64,000 nt of DNA, from assembly GCA_965212025.1 (NCBI GenBank), contig OZ243039.1:682001-746000 (forward strand), in the 5' to 3' direction. The notes under the pieces are model-generated. The model was given only the letters and a program-made list of their open reading frames with translations. It made no database searches and was not told the DNA's origin. The position numbers were made by a program, and so were the translations under genes. The DNA is from G965212025 sp965212025. Its GTDB lineage: Bacteria; Pseudomonadota; Gammaproteobacteria; Poriferisulfidales; Oxydemutatoraceae. Shown one piece after another: positions 51,793-60,739 of this stretch (the first letter of the stretch is position 1; each line of letters starts with the position of its first letter).

Positions 51793-52251
51793 ATGACCGC
51801 TGCGGCAGATAAGTCCCGACGCACATTTCTGTTACAGCTTGGCTCGGCGGCGGCACTCTGGCTTAGCACCTGGAAAGCGTTTTCAGCCTGGCCCAAAGCA
51901 CTTTTCTCGTCGAACAATTTCACAAAAACGCTTCATGAGCTAACCGCTGACCAGAAAATACAGGAAAGCCCGCAGCTAAACCTGGAAGTGGACGATCAGA
52001 CACAGAACGGAGCCCGAGTCAGAGTGTCAGTTGCGTCTTCTTTGCCTGATATTAAGCGCATCAGCATCCTGGTTGAGAACAATCCTGTACCTTTGATATC
52101 ACAGTTTCTCCTTCACGATGAAAGCGAAGCTTATATTCAGATCAATTTGAAAATGCAAGAGAGTTCAAACATCCTGGCGTTGGCTGAAGCGGGCGGGAAA
52201 TTTTATAAAAGTGAAAAGTTTGTAAAGGTTGTCGGCGGAGGCTGCTCTTAA
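51793..52251 (+). CDS. soxY: SoxY-like sulfur carrier protein, orphan
   Basis: A 152-residue protein with a Tat signal (SRRTFLLQLGSAAALWLS) and a SoxY immunoglobulin-like fold (ADQKIQESPQLNLEVDDQTQNGARVRVSV; KRISILVENNPVPLI; YIQINLKM). It ends KVVGGGCS, a variant of the SoxY swinging-arm terminus GGCGG that carries the sulfur-binding cysteine. In the Sox pathway SoxY works with SoxZ and SoxAX/B/CD; none is nearby. The variant arm and missing partners suggest either a distant member or another sulfane-carrier role. Confidence 0.8.
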   Translation: MTAAADKSRRTFLLQLGSAAALWLSTWKAFSAWPKALFSSNNFTKTLHELTADQKIQESPQLNLEVDDQTQNGARVRVSVASSLPDIKRISILVENNPVPLISQFLLHDESEAYIQINLKMQESSNILALAEAGGKFYKSEKFVKVVGGGCS

Positions 52252-52637
52252 AAGCAGGAGAGATCCGGAAACCTTTTCCACGCGGCGTTATAACACCCTG
52301 AACGAAGCCTGACAAAGCCAACAACTTTCCAACAATGAGCAAGTGTCCGGCGACACCTGCCTCCCATTATAAAAGGCGCAGCTGAGTTCGCCTTGTCCGA
52401 ATCCCGCTCAATGAACCGGGTACCCAGAGCCACCCACTTCACATCACTTCCCTGATGTGATGCAGTAACCATAAGGTAGACGGAATAAACAACACGCCCC
52501 TTCGTATATAATTTTAAGGAGGAACCAAGCTGTTTCCAAAACCGGATTTCTGCACCAGACAGTAATATAGGCAGCGTATCTCCTGAACTTCAGAATTACA
52601 GGCAAGAAAAAACAAAAAAGGACAATCTTGAAGAAAC
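52252..52637. other. 386-bp spacer between soxY and the esterase gene
   Basis: No supported gene, and no soxZ remnant that I can see. It contains a 7-bp inverted repeat TCACATC/GATGTGA (52439-52445, 52454-52460) and a TATAAT in a CGTATATAATTT context near 52504-52515, possibly the esterase -10, without a matching -35. Confidence 0.4.
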
Positions 52638-53354
52638 ATGCAGACTGAGGCACTGGATCCGGCAAAAACGCCGCTGCCGTGTCACTATCTTGGCGAGCGC
52701 AAGCGCCCACAAAGCGCGATCATTTTGCTACACGGCCTAGGTGCCGACGCAAGCGACTTGATGGGTTTTGCGCGGCTTCTCCCTTTCGTGCAGGACAACA
52801 AAACACTTTTGGTCTTTCCCCAAGCCCCACTACTCCCGGTCACGGTCTGTAACGGAGCCTTGATGCCCGCCTGGTTTGATATTTACAGCTTTGAAAAGGA
52901 GGGGAAGCAAGACCACCAAGGGTTGCTACATAGCTGTGAAGCGGTGGGGGCGATCAGTGCCGAACTTCAGGAAAGCGACGTCCCGCTCAGTCGCATTATG
53001 CTCGGTGGCTTTTCCCAGGGAGGTGCTGTGGCTCTTTACTATGCCTCGCACGGGACAGAAGCAATCGCCGGCGCCGCAGGGTTTTCAGCCTACCTGCCGC
53101 CAGCTGAAGAGCCGCTGTCTTCCACTTCGCCGCGTGTGCCGATTTTTATGTCTCACGGAATTTACGATGAAATCATCAGCCCGGGGGTTTCCCGGTTGAG
53201 CCGCGACCGTTTGCGCTCGGCAAACCATACCGTGTTTTACCAAACCTATCCGGTTGGCCATAGCCTGGATAAAGATGTGGCAACAGATTTCTCCCGTTGG
53301 TGCGCGCGGCTTTTGGACTATGGAACATTGGACAAGTCCAGCTTTACTTCTTAG
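52638..53354 (+). CDS. alpha/beta-hydrolase, phospholipase/carboxylesterase (YpfH/EstB type)
   Basis: A 238-residue serine esterase with AIILLHGLGADASDLMGF, the nucleophile in LGGFSQGGAVAL, the acid in SHGIYDEIISPGV and the histidine in YPVGHSLD. It should hydrolyse short-chain esters or lysophospholipids in the cytosol. It is the intact original of the 3' segments repeated downstream: from 53126 onward its sequence is copied five more times. It is convergent with zipA. Confidence 0.93.
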   Translation: MQTEALDPAKTPLPCHYLGERKRPQSAIILLHGLGADASDLMGFARLLPFVQDNKTLLVFPQAPLLPVTVCNGALMPAWFDIYSFEKEGKQDHQGLLHSCEAVGAISAELQESDVPLSRIMLGGFSQGGAVALYYASHGTEAIAGAAGFSAYLPPAEEPLSSTSPRVPIFMSHGIYDEIISPGVSRLSRDRLRSANHTVFYQTYPVGHSLDKDVATDFSRWCARLLDYGTLDKSSFTS

Positions 53355-53472
53355 TCCAGCCCTCTCTTTTGGCGGGACAATTCAACGATGCTGCCTTCTA
53401 CTCCCAGGTTGATCAGGAGTCGGGGGAAACACCTGCTGGTTCTCGTCAAGAACTTCTCCACCTAACTGCCCT

Positions 53473-53701
53473 TTCGCCGCGTGTGCCGATTTTTATGTCT
53501 CACGGAATTTACGATGAAATCATCAGCCCGGGGGTTTCCCGGTTGAGCCGCGACCGTTTGCGCTCGGCAAACCATACCGTGTTTTACCAAACCTATCCGG
53601 TTGGCCATAGCCTGGATAAAGATGTGGCAACAGATTTCTCCCGTTGGTGCGCGCGGCTTTTGGACTATGGAACATTGGACAAGTCCAGCTTTACTTCTTA
53701 G
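53473..53701 (+). pseudogene. esterase 3' fragment, copy 2
   Basis: It repeats the last 76 codons of the esterase, carrying the Asp and His but not the Ser of the triad. In frame with upstream sequence it forms a 134-codon frame from a TTG at 53297 that reads through the antisense of the zipA end. Confidence 0.85.
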
Positions 53702-53820
53702 TCCAGCCCTCTCTTTTGGCGGGACAATTCAACGATGCTGCCTTCTACCCCCGAGGTTGATCAGGAGTCGGGGGAAACACCTGCTGGTTCTCGTCAAGAA
53801 CTTCTCCACCTAACTGCCCT

Positions 53821-54049
53821 TTCACCGCGTGTGCCGATTTTTATGTCTCATGGAATTTACGATGAAATCATCAGCCCGGGGGTTTCCCGGTTGAGCCGCG
53901 ACCGTTTGCGCTCGGCAAACCATACCGTGTTTTACCAAACCTATCCGGTTGGCCATAGCCTGGATAAAGATGTGGCAACAGATTTCTCCCGTTGGTGCGC
54001 GCGGCTTTTGGACTATGGAACATTGGACAAGTCCAGCTTTACTTCTTAG
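53821..54049 (+). pseudogene. esterase 3' fragment, copy 3
   Basis: It has the same module as copy 2, with TTCACC at its left edge instead of TTCGCC. The 348-bp context puts it in frame with an ATG at 53735, giving a 104-codon chimera whose first 28 codons are antisense zipA. Confidence 0.85.
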
Positions 54050-54167
54050 TCCAGCCCTCTCTTTTGGCGGGACAATTCAACGATGCTGCCTTCTACTCCC
54101 AGGTTGATCAGGAGTCGGGGGAAACACCTGCTGGTTCTCGTCAAGAACTTCTCCACCTAACTGCCCT

Positions 54168-54396
54168 TTCACCGCGTGTGCCGATTTTTATGTCTCATGG
54201 AATTTACGATGAAATCATCAGCCCGGGGGTTTCCCGGTTGAGCCGCGACCGTTTGCGCTCGGCAAACCATACCGTGTTTTACCAAACCTATCCGGTTGGC
54301 CATAGCCCGGATAAAGATGTGGCAACAGATTTCTCCCGTTGGTGCGCGCGGCTTTTGGACTATGGAACATTGGACAAGTCCAGCTTTACTTCTTAG
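54168..54396 (+). pseudogene. esterase 3' fragment, copy 4
   Basis: It is equivalent to copy 2 in the second 695-bp dimer (134-codon frame from 53992). It carries a CTG-to-CCG change (Leu to Pro) after the catalytic His. Confidence 0.85.
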
Positions 54397-54515
54397 TCCA
54401 GCCCTCTCTTTTGGCGGGACAATTCAACGATGCTGCCTTCTACCCCCGAGGTTGATCAGGAGTCGGGGAAAACACCTGCTGGTTCTCGTCAAGAACTTCT
54501 CCACCTAACTGCCCT

Positions 54516-54744
54516 TTCACCGCGTGTGCCGATTTTTATGTCTCATGGAATTTACGATGAAATCATCAGCCCGGGGGTTTCCCGGTTGAGCCGCGACCGT
54601 TTGCGCTCGGCAAACCATACCGTGTTTTACCAAACCTATCCGGTTGGCCATAGCCTGGATAAAGATGTGGCAACAGATTTCTCCCGTTGGTGCGCGCGGC
54701 TTTTGGACTATGGAACATTGGACAAGTCCAGCTTTACTTCTTAG
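54516..54744 (+). pseudogene. esterase 3' fragment, copy 5
   Basis: It is equivalent to copy 3 in the second dimer, in a 104-codon frame from the ATG at 54430. Confidence 0.85.
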
Positions 54745-54771
54745 TCCAGCCCTCTCTTTTGGCGGGACAAT

Positions 54772-55116
54772 TCAACGATGCTGCCTTCTACTCCCAGGTT
54801 GATCAGGAGTCGGGGGAAACACCTGCTGGTTCTCGTCAAGAACTTCTCCGCCTAACTGCCCTGCCATCAGCACAGCACGATCCAACAGGTATTTGCGCAC
54901 TAGCCGTGCATCACTGTTGGGCTGAAAAACAGCAATGAAACTCAAGCCTCCGGTGCGGTATTCATCCATCTTCTCCCACTCAAATTCCCCTGGCTCATAC
55001 ATGCTCGCTACCAGAAACCTGGTTTTCTTTTCTTCTTGCCCGTCCACCACAAAACGAAAGCTTCCCCGGTGCTCTCCAAAAGCTTCCAGCCCGGCTTTTT
55101 TGGCGGGACAATTCAA
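54772..55116 (-). pseudogene. truncated duplicate of the ZipA C-terminal domain
   Basis: From about 54863 to 55098 it is identical to the genuine zipA. Fusion at TTTTGGCGG supplies a new ATG (MNCPAKKAGLEAFG), giving a 114-codon frame with most of the FtsZ-binding domain but no membrane anchor. A 1-nt change near the end (CTACTCCCAGG) replaces the normal PRE ending with PGSRRQHR. Confidence 0.85.
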
Positions 55117-55204
55117 CGATGCTGCCTTCTACCCCCGAGGTTGATCAGGAGTCGGGGAAAACACCTGCTGGTTCTCGTCAAGAACTTCTCCGCCTAACTG
55201 CCCT

Positions 55205-55431
55205 TTCGCCGCGTGTGCCGATTTTTATGTCTCATGGAATTTACGATGAAATCATCAGCCCGGGGGTCCCGGTTGAGCCGCGACCGTTTGCGCTCGGCAA
55301 ACCATACCGTGTTTTACCAAACCTATCCGGTTGGCCATAGCCTGGATAAAGATGTGGCAACAGATTTCTCCCGTTGGTGCGCGCGGCTTTTGGACTATGG
55401 AACATTGGACAAGTCCAGCTTTACTTCTTAG
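55205..55431 (+). pseudogene. esterase 3' fragment, copy 6, frameshifted
   Basis: It has a 2-nt deletion (GGGGGTCCCGG instead of GGGGGTTTCCCGG) that shifts the frame after the catalytic Asp. It is the copy adjoining the intact zipA. Confidence 0.85.
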
Positions 55432-55474
55432 TCCAGCCCTCTCTTTTGGCGGGACAATTCAACGATGCTGCCTT

Positions 55475-56047
55475 CTACTCCCGAGGTTGATCAGGAGTCG
55501 GGGAAAACACCTGCTGGTTCTCGTCAAGAACTTCTCCGCCTAACTGCCCTGCCATCAGCACAGCACGATCCAACAGGTATTTGCGCACTAGCCGTGCATC
55601 ACTGTTGGGCTGAAAAACAGCAATGAAACTCAAGCCTCCGGTGCGGTATTCATCCATCTTCTCCCACTCAAATTCCCCTGGCTCATACATGCTCGCTACC
55701 AGAAACCTGGTTTTCTTTTCTTCTTGCCCGTCCACCACAAAACGAAAGCTTCCCCGGTGCTCTCCAAAAGCTTCCAGCCCGGCTTTTTTGGCGGCTTGAA
55801 GAATCCGTGTACCAGAAAAAAGTTCGCCGCTTGCCGCACGAAGGCACACAACCAACGTTTTCGGCGGCTGTGAAACGGCAACAGGGGTCGAATCCCGGGG
55901 AACAGGAGGCGCGGGGGGGGGCTGACTTTTGGGAGAGACGCGCTTTTTGAAAAAACGGGATGGGTACTTTGTGAACCAGAAAACCCCAATCAGAACCACC
56001 AGACCCAGTAACAGCAAATAGCCACGTAATTCTTCTTTCGGACTCAC
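55475..56047 (-). CDS. zipA: cell division protein ZipA
   Basis: This 190-residue protein has an N-terminal membrane anchor (LRGYLLLLGLVVLIGVFWF), a short basic and proline-rich linker (QPPPAPPVPRD) and the ZipA C-terminal FtsZ-binding domain (VVCLRAASGELFSGTRIL, SMYEPGEFEWEKMDEY, GLSFIAVFQP, AGQLGGEVLDENQQ). It tethers the Z-ring to the inner membrane. The linker is much shorter than in E. coli ZipA (328 aa). It follows smc by 6 nt, the usual order; ligA, its common neighbour, is elsewhere. Its last 25 codons are part of the tandem array. Confidence 0.92.
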   Translation of the reverse strand: MSPKEELRGYLLLLGLVVLIGVFWFTKYPSRFFKKRVSPKSQPPPAPPVPRDSTPVAVSQPPKTLVVCLRAASGELFSGTRILQAAKKAGLEAFGEHRGSFRFVVDGQEEKKTRFLVASMYEPGEFEWEKMDEYRTGGLSFIAVFQPNSDARLVRKYLLDRAVLMAGQLGGEVLDENQQVFSPTPDQPRE

Positions 56048-56053
56048 TTTCCC

Positions 56054-59000
56054 TCAACCCTCAACGAACTGCAAAGCTCTCTCAATGTCCACCGATACAA
56101 CTTTTGAAACCCCCGCTTCTGCCATTGTAACCCCCACCAGAAAGTCCATGGCCTCCATGGCGATTTTATTGTGCGTCACAACCATGAACTGGGTCTGCAT
56201 TTTCATTTTCTGCAGCAAATCGCAAAAGCGCATGACGTTGTTTTCATCCAGAGAGGCGTCGACTTCGTCCAGGACACAAAAAGGAGCCGGGTTCAATTGA
56301 AACATGGAAAACACGAGTGCCAGTGAAACCAGAGTTTTCTCACCACCAGACAATAGTCCTACCGAGACGGCTTTATGACCGGGGAGGCACGCCGAAACAC
56401 GCACTCCGACTTCCATCCAGTCCCCGTCTCTCCCTTCCATTTCCAGACAGGCATATCCACCGCCGAAAATAACCGGAAAGAGACATTCCAGGTTGGCATT
56501 GACTTTCTCGAAGGTCTGGTTGAATTTAGTCCTCGTTTCCCGGTCAATTTTGGTCATGGCTTTCAGTAGCGTTCCCGTGGCATCGCTGAGATCCTCGTGC
56601 TGACCGTCCAAATACGCTTTTCTTTCTTTCAGCCCGGCCAGCTCATCCGCAGCGGCAGCGTTGGTCACGCCCAAGCTCTGAATACGGGCTTGAATCTGCT
56701 CCAATTGTTCACGGTGACTGCTTTCACTCGCATTTTCAGCCAGCGCAGAACGCACAGATTCCGAATCCTCTTCCGTTTCCGCCAACCTGTCACGCAAATC
56801 CTCACAGCGCGTCGCGCTGACTAGCAGCTCCGACGAGATCTGCTCGCAGGATTTCTGCGCAGAGTCAACCTCTTTTTCAAGAAGGGAGTGCCTGTCTTGC
56901 AGCCCGGCAACGAGGGCTTTCAACTCGGCACCATGTTCATTCGCCTCAACCAGGTGCTTTTCCTCCCTGCCGTATGCCTCACGCAAGCTCGCAAGTTTTC
57001 CGTCAGGCGGGTCTCCGACCGACAGCCCAAAGCCTTGAATGGAGCGTTGCAGATCCGCCAAATGTTTCTCGCTCGTCTGCACACTGTCCTGAAGGAACTC
57101 AATATTGTCAGTCCTTGTCTTTTGTTGCTGGCAAAGCGACGCAAGCTCCGCTTCCCGGATCTTGCGTGTCTGCAGAAAAGAATTCAGCTCTTCCCTTGCG
57201 GCCAGAAGTTGCGCTTCAAGCAATTTTTCGCGTTTCTGCAAAAGGGCTCCTTCCTGTTCCTGTTCAGACAGCCTGGTCTCGGCCTGCCGCACGTCAGCTC
57301 CGGCTTGTTGACGCTGAAGCAGCAATGTTTTTTCTTGCTCCTGAAGCGCGCGCTCGGTCTCGACAAGCGCAGACTGGCGCTTGTTTTCCTGCGCCAGCGA
57401 CTCCTCGTGGCGCGCGTGCTCTGCCGCCAGTGACGCCACGGCTTGAAACGCCTTTTCAGCAGCAGATTGCTTGTTATCGCGGCTTTCTTCCAAAGCGATG
57501 CGGTTCAGGCGCGCCTGAGCACTTTCATCGCGAACGCTCTCCAGGTCTTTTTTTGCGTTTTCCAGGCGCTCACGCAAATTATCAATGCTGCGCGCACGAA
57601 GCAGAACCTGACTCTCCCGAACCTCACTGCGGCTGATTTTCAACCAGTGCTTTCCAATCCAGATGCCGTCCGGCGTCAGCAAGCTTTCGTGGGGCAGCAA
57701 GGTCTTCCGCTTCGCCAAGCCCTGATCCAGACTGTCGACAAAGCCGACACTCGCCAAAGGGTGCTCCAGGCAGACAGGCGAATCGACTTTCGTGGCCAAC
57801 GTTCCTGTTGCTACCGGCACATTGGCCTCTTCCACTATGAACAGTTCGCCCTGACCGAGCTGCCCCACCACTGCCTGCGCGTAATCATCCAGAGAAGGCA
57901 CACAAACCGCTTGCAGCCAATCGCCGAGCACAGTTTCCACCAGACTTTCCCAACCTTTTTCAGCACGGATGTGTTCGCAAAGACAGTCTCTGCTATTTAA
58001 TCCCGCACTTTCCAGCCAGGCGGCGAAGGTCTTTTCATCGTGCCCCAGTCGGGATTTCTGGAGAGCCTCCAAAGAAGCCAGTTCCTGCTGCAACACCATG
58101 ACTTTTGCGGTTGCCTTTTCAAGTTGCTCGAGCAGAGTCCGTTCCGCTCGCCGCAAGTTGCTGGCGTCTGTGCGTAGTTCTTCGAGCCGCACACGGCTCA
58201 ATTCGCAGGCTTCCCGGCCAGACTCAAGTTGTTTTTTTCGCTTCTCCTGTTCCGTCAAAGCGCGCTTGACTGTCTGCTCATCTTGCTCATCCCGGGTCTT
58301 TTCCCCAGCCTGACGCACGCGCTTCAGCTCCTTTCCAAAAGATTCGGCAGCACTTTTTTGCCGCTCTGCATTTTCGTATGCAGCGCGTAGTTCTGCCTGA
58401 TGCGACTGCCGTTGTGCGCGAGCAGATTCGTGATGGTTCTGACAGCCACGCACCTTTTCCTGTAGTGTGTTTTCTCGTTCAGCAAGTCCGTCTGCGGGTT
58501 TTTCCAATCCCTGAATGGATTTATGCAGCTCCTCAAGCCGGCTTTTTTGTTTTTCCAGCTCAAGTCGGTTTTTAGCCAACACGCGCTCCGTTTCTTCATG
58601 GTTTTTATGCAGTTGCGCCAGGTTACGTTCGCGGTTTTCAATTTCATGCTCCAGAACAGCAATTTCACGTTCCAGTTTCAGACAGTCTTCTTTGCTTTCT
58701 TGTTGCTTTCCGTTGTTTTCCCCTAAACGCTCCTGTTGTTCTTTCCGCTCGGCACCCAGCCGTTTCAGTTTCTTTTCAAGTTGCTCACTCCCGTCTCGCA
58801 ACTGCTCCAGCTGTTCCCTAAAATCTCTCTGCTCTTTTTCCCGACCCAGCAGTTGCAGGCAAAGCAATTCTGCCTGCAGTTGTTTTTGCTGCTCCAGAAG
58901 TTTTTTGTATCGTTCGGCCTGCCGCGCCTGTCGTGCGGTTTTCTCGAATTGCTTCCTGACCTCTTCGCGAATGTCTTCCAAGCGTTCCAGATTTTCGCGT

Positions 59001-59557
59001 GTCCGGCGCAGGCGCAGTTTGGTATCACGCCGCCGATCCCGATATAGCGAAAGCCCGGCAGCTTCTTCCAGGTAATTGCGCAAATCTCTGGGCTTGGCTT
59101 GAACAAAATTCTCAATCACGCCTTGACCGACAATCGCGTAACTGTTGCCACCCAACCCGGTTCCGGAGAAGAAATCCACTATGTCCCGCCGCCGACAGCG
59201 GGTTTCGTTTATAAAGAAAGCGGACTCGTTGCCACGTGAGACCTCACGGCGCAAAACCAGATCCGAAAAACCGGCGTATCTTCCCGGAAAGCCACCCTGT
59301 TCGTTGTCAAAGTGCAGTTCTACGCTGGCTCGCCCAAGCGGCTTACGGATATTCGTGCCGTCAAATATGACCTTGTCAAGCGTGCCGGCACGCAGGGAAT
59401 GGGCAGCATCGCCGATCACCCAACGGATGGCGTCCACAATATTGGACTTGCCACAACCATTTGGACCTACGATACCTGTCACCGAATAGGCAAAAATGAT
59501 GCTCGTTGGCTCGGGAAAGGTTTTAAACCCGGATATGCGTACCTTGCAAAGTCTCAC
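56054..59557 (-). CDS. smc: chromosome partition protein SMC
   Basis: This SMC of 1167 residues has an N-terminal ATP-binding head (ISGFKTFPEPT, GIVGPNGCGKSNIVDAIRWVIGD), a long coiled coil, a hinge near the middle (residues about 490-640), a second coiled coil and the C-terminal head with the signature LLSGGEKTLVSLAL and Walker B in FCVLDEVDASLDENN. It organises and segregates the chromosome with ScpA/B. I start at the GTG giving VRLCKVRISGFK, which matches the family start; the frame extends 29 codons upstream into the queF promoter region. Divergent from queF. Confidence 0.96.
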   Translation of the reverse strand: MRLCKVRISGFKTFPEPTSIIFAYSVTGIVGPNGCGKSNIVDAIRWVIGDAAHSLRAGTLDKVIFDGTNIRKPLGRASVELHFDNEQGGFPGRYAGFSDLVLRREVSRGNESAFFINETRCRRRDIVDFFSGTGLGGNSYAIVGQGVIENFVQAKPRDLRNYLEEAAGLSLYRDRRRDTKLRLRRTRENLERLEDIREEVRKQFEKTARQARQAERYKKLLEQQKQLQAELLCLQLLGREKEQRDFREQLEQLRDGSEQLEKKLKRLGAERKEQQERLGENNGKQQESKEDCLKLEREIAVLEHEIENRERNLAQLHKNHEETERVLAKNRLELEKQKSRLEELHKSIQGLEKPADGLAERENTLQEKVRGCQNHHESARAQRQSHQAELRAAYENAERQKSAAESFGKELKRVRQAGEKTRDEQDEQTVKRALTEQEKRKKQLESGREACELSRVRLEELRTDASNLRRAERTLLEQLEKATAKVMVLQQELASLEALQKSRLGHDEKTFAAWLESAGLNSRDCLCEHIRAEKGWESLVETVLGDWLQAVCVPSLDDYAQAVVGQLGQGELFIVEEANVPVATGTLATKVDSPVCLEHPLASVGFVDSLDQGLAKRKTLLPHESLLTPDGIWIGKHWLKISRSEVRESQVLLRARSIDNLRERLENAKKDLESVRDESAQARLNRIALEESRDNKQSAAEKAFQAVASLAAEHARHEESLAQENKRQSALVETERALQEQEKTLLLQRQQAGADVRQAETRLSEQEQEGALLQKREKLLEAQLLAAREELNSFLQTRKIREAELASLCQQQKTRTDNIEFLQDSVQTSEKHLADLQRSIQGFGLSVGDPPDGKLASLREAYGREEKHLVEANEHGAELKALVAGLQDRHSLLEKEVDSAQKSCEQISSELLVSATRCEDLRDRLAETEEDSESVRSALAENASESSHREQLEQIQARIQSLGVTNAAAADELAGLKERKAYLDGQHEDLSDATGTLLKAMTKIDRETRTKFNQTFEKVNANLECLFPVIFGGGYACLEMEGRDGDWMEVGVRVSACLPGHKAVSVGLLSGGEKTLVSLALVFSMFQLNPAPFCVLDEVDASLDENNVMRFCDLLQKMKMQTQFMVVTHNKIAMEAMDFLVGVTMAEAGVSKVVSVDIERALQFVEG

Positions 59558-59637
59558 TGAACTTGCGGTTTCCAGAAAAAAACGCGATATTAACAAGGGG
59601 TCAGGAACGACCCCCCTCACTGCTCCCTGACGATACC

Positions 59638-60006
59638 ATGACACCTGTAGAGCTGCAAAAATCCGGAAGTTTTGAAGTCTTCCCTAACCCGAAGCCGAGC
59701 CGAAATTACGAAATTCGCATTGACACGCTGGAATTCACCTGTCTGTGTCCACGCACCGGACAACCAGACTTCGCGACTTTGTCACTGGAATACGTGCCGG
59801 ACGCGCTCTGTGTGGAACTGAAAAGCCTACGCGAGTATCTACGGTCTTTTCGCAACACCCCCGCTTTTCATGAAGCAGTCACCAACGAAATTATCGATGC
59901 TTTTTGCGCGGCACTTTCTCCTCGTTCTGTGAAGCTAGCGGCTTCTTTCAACGTCCGGGGCGGGCTGTCTACCACCATCGTGGTCAAGCACTCCAAGGAT
60001 CAGTAA
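59638..60006 (+). CDS. queF: NADPH-dependent 7-cyano-7-deazaguanine reductase QueF (short type)
   Basis: A single-domain QueF of 122 residues with the catalytic cysteine and aspartate region FTCLCPRTGQPDFATLSLEYVPD, the substrate-binding VELKSLREYLRSFRNTPAFHE and a C-terminal FNVRGG. It reduces preQ0 to preQ1 for queuosine. It is the short, B. subtilis-like form, not the long bimodular form of E. coli. I start at MTPVELQKSG; the frame is open 25 codons further upstream across the smc promoter side. Confidence 0.93.
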   Translation: MTPVELQKSGSFEVFPNPKPSRNYEIRIDTLEFTCLCPRTGQPDFATLSLEYVPDALCVELKSLREYLRSFRNTPAFHEAVTNEIIDAFCAALSPRSVKLAASFNVRGGLSTTIVVKHSKDQ

Positions 60007-60111
60007 AGCAGCGCAAAATTGCCGGGATCTTTTAGCGGTCTCCGGCACTCCCGATCCTCTCACACGAAAATGGGTGTTGTAAAATGGCCGGGCAACAAAC
60101 CGGAGCAAAAC

Positions 60112-60708
60112 ATGACTTTTACAGACGATTCAGGAAACCACTTTCACGGGACAACCGTCCTTGCGGTGCGCCGTAACGGCATCGTGGCACTCGGTGGAGA
60201 CGGACAGGTGACCATGGGAAACATAGTGATGAAATCAAACGCCCGAAAAGTGCGACGGCTACACAAGGATCAGATTTTAGCCGGGTTTGCCGGCGGCACG
60301 GCAGATGCCTTCACCCTTTTCGAACGCTTTGAATCCAAGCTGGAAGAATACAACGGTCGCCTTTTGCGCGCCTCCGTAGAGCTCGCCAAAGACTGGCGTA
60401 AAGACAGAGCTTTGCGCCGCCTTGAAGCATTGCTTGCCGTTGCGGATATAAACAACACGCTGATCATCTCTGGAACCGGAGACGTCATCGAACCCGAATA
60501 CGGATTGATCGCTATTGGCTCAGGAGGGGGATTCGCACAGGCAGCGGCACAAGCCATGCTCGACACGACCGAGCTTGACGCCCCCACCATAGTGAAAAAA
60601 GCACTGGACATTACGGCCGACATTTGCATTTATACCAACCAGAACACGACCGTGGAAATCTTGCCGAAGCCGGAAGGCACCACCGAGTCGCCATCCAAGC
60701 AAAGCTGA
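60112..60708 (+). CDS. hslV: HslV peptidase subunit of the HslUV protease
   Basis: A 198-residue Ntn hydrolase. After a 13-residue propeptide ending FHG comes the catalytic threonine (TTVLAVRRNGIVALGGDGQVT), then NARKVRRLHKDQILAGFAGGTADAF and AIGSGGGFAQAAA. HslV forms the proteolytic core that HslU feeds. E. coli HslV has only Met before the Thr, so this one needs self-processing. I start at the ATG with CGGAG 7 nt ahead; the frame is open upstream to 60019. The C-terminal tail (PKPEGTTESPSKQS) is longer than usual. Confidence 0.96.
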   Translation: MTFTDDSGNHFHGTTVLAVRRNGIVALGGDGQVTMGNIVMKSNARKVRRLHKDQILAGFAGGTADAFTLFERFESKLEEYNGRLLRASVELAKDWRKDRALRRLEALLAVADINNTLIISGTGDVIEPEYGLIAIGSGGGFAQAAAQAMLDTTELDAPTIVKKALDITADICIYTNQNTTVEILPKPEGTTESPSKQS

Positions 60709-60739
60709 ACAGGCGATATACCATTTTGAGGATTGAACC

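Larger units (their letters stand above)
53126..55550. repeat. nested tandem array made of the esterase 3' end and the zipA 3' end
   Basis: Units run 53126-53472 (347 bp), 53473-53820 (348), 53821-54167 (347), 54168-54515 (348), 54516-54862 (347), a longer zipA-derived segment 54863-55204, and 55205-55550 (346). Each unit joins about 229 bp of esterase 3' end, a 45-bp spacer and about 72 bp of zipA 3' end in opposite orientation. Lengths alternate because CTACTCCCAGG and CTACCCCCGAGG alternate in the spacer, so a 695-bp dimer was itself duplicated. One junction uses TTTTGGCGG microhomology. Copies are nearly identical, hence recent. Confidence 0.95.

Noticed and set aside
53126..55550. The tandem array as a CRISPR or integron-like array
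   Set aside because: Units are about 347 bp of known gene 3' ends with no short-repeat/spacer pattern, no attC-like sites and no cas or integrase gene.
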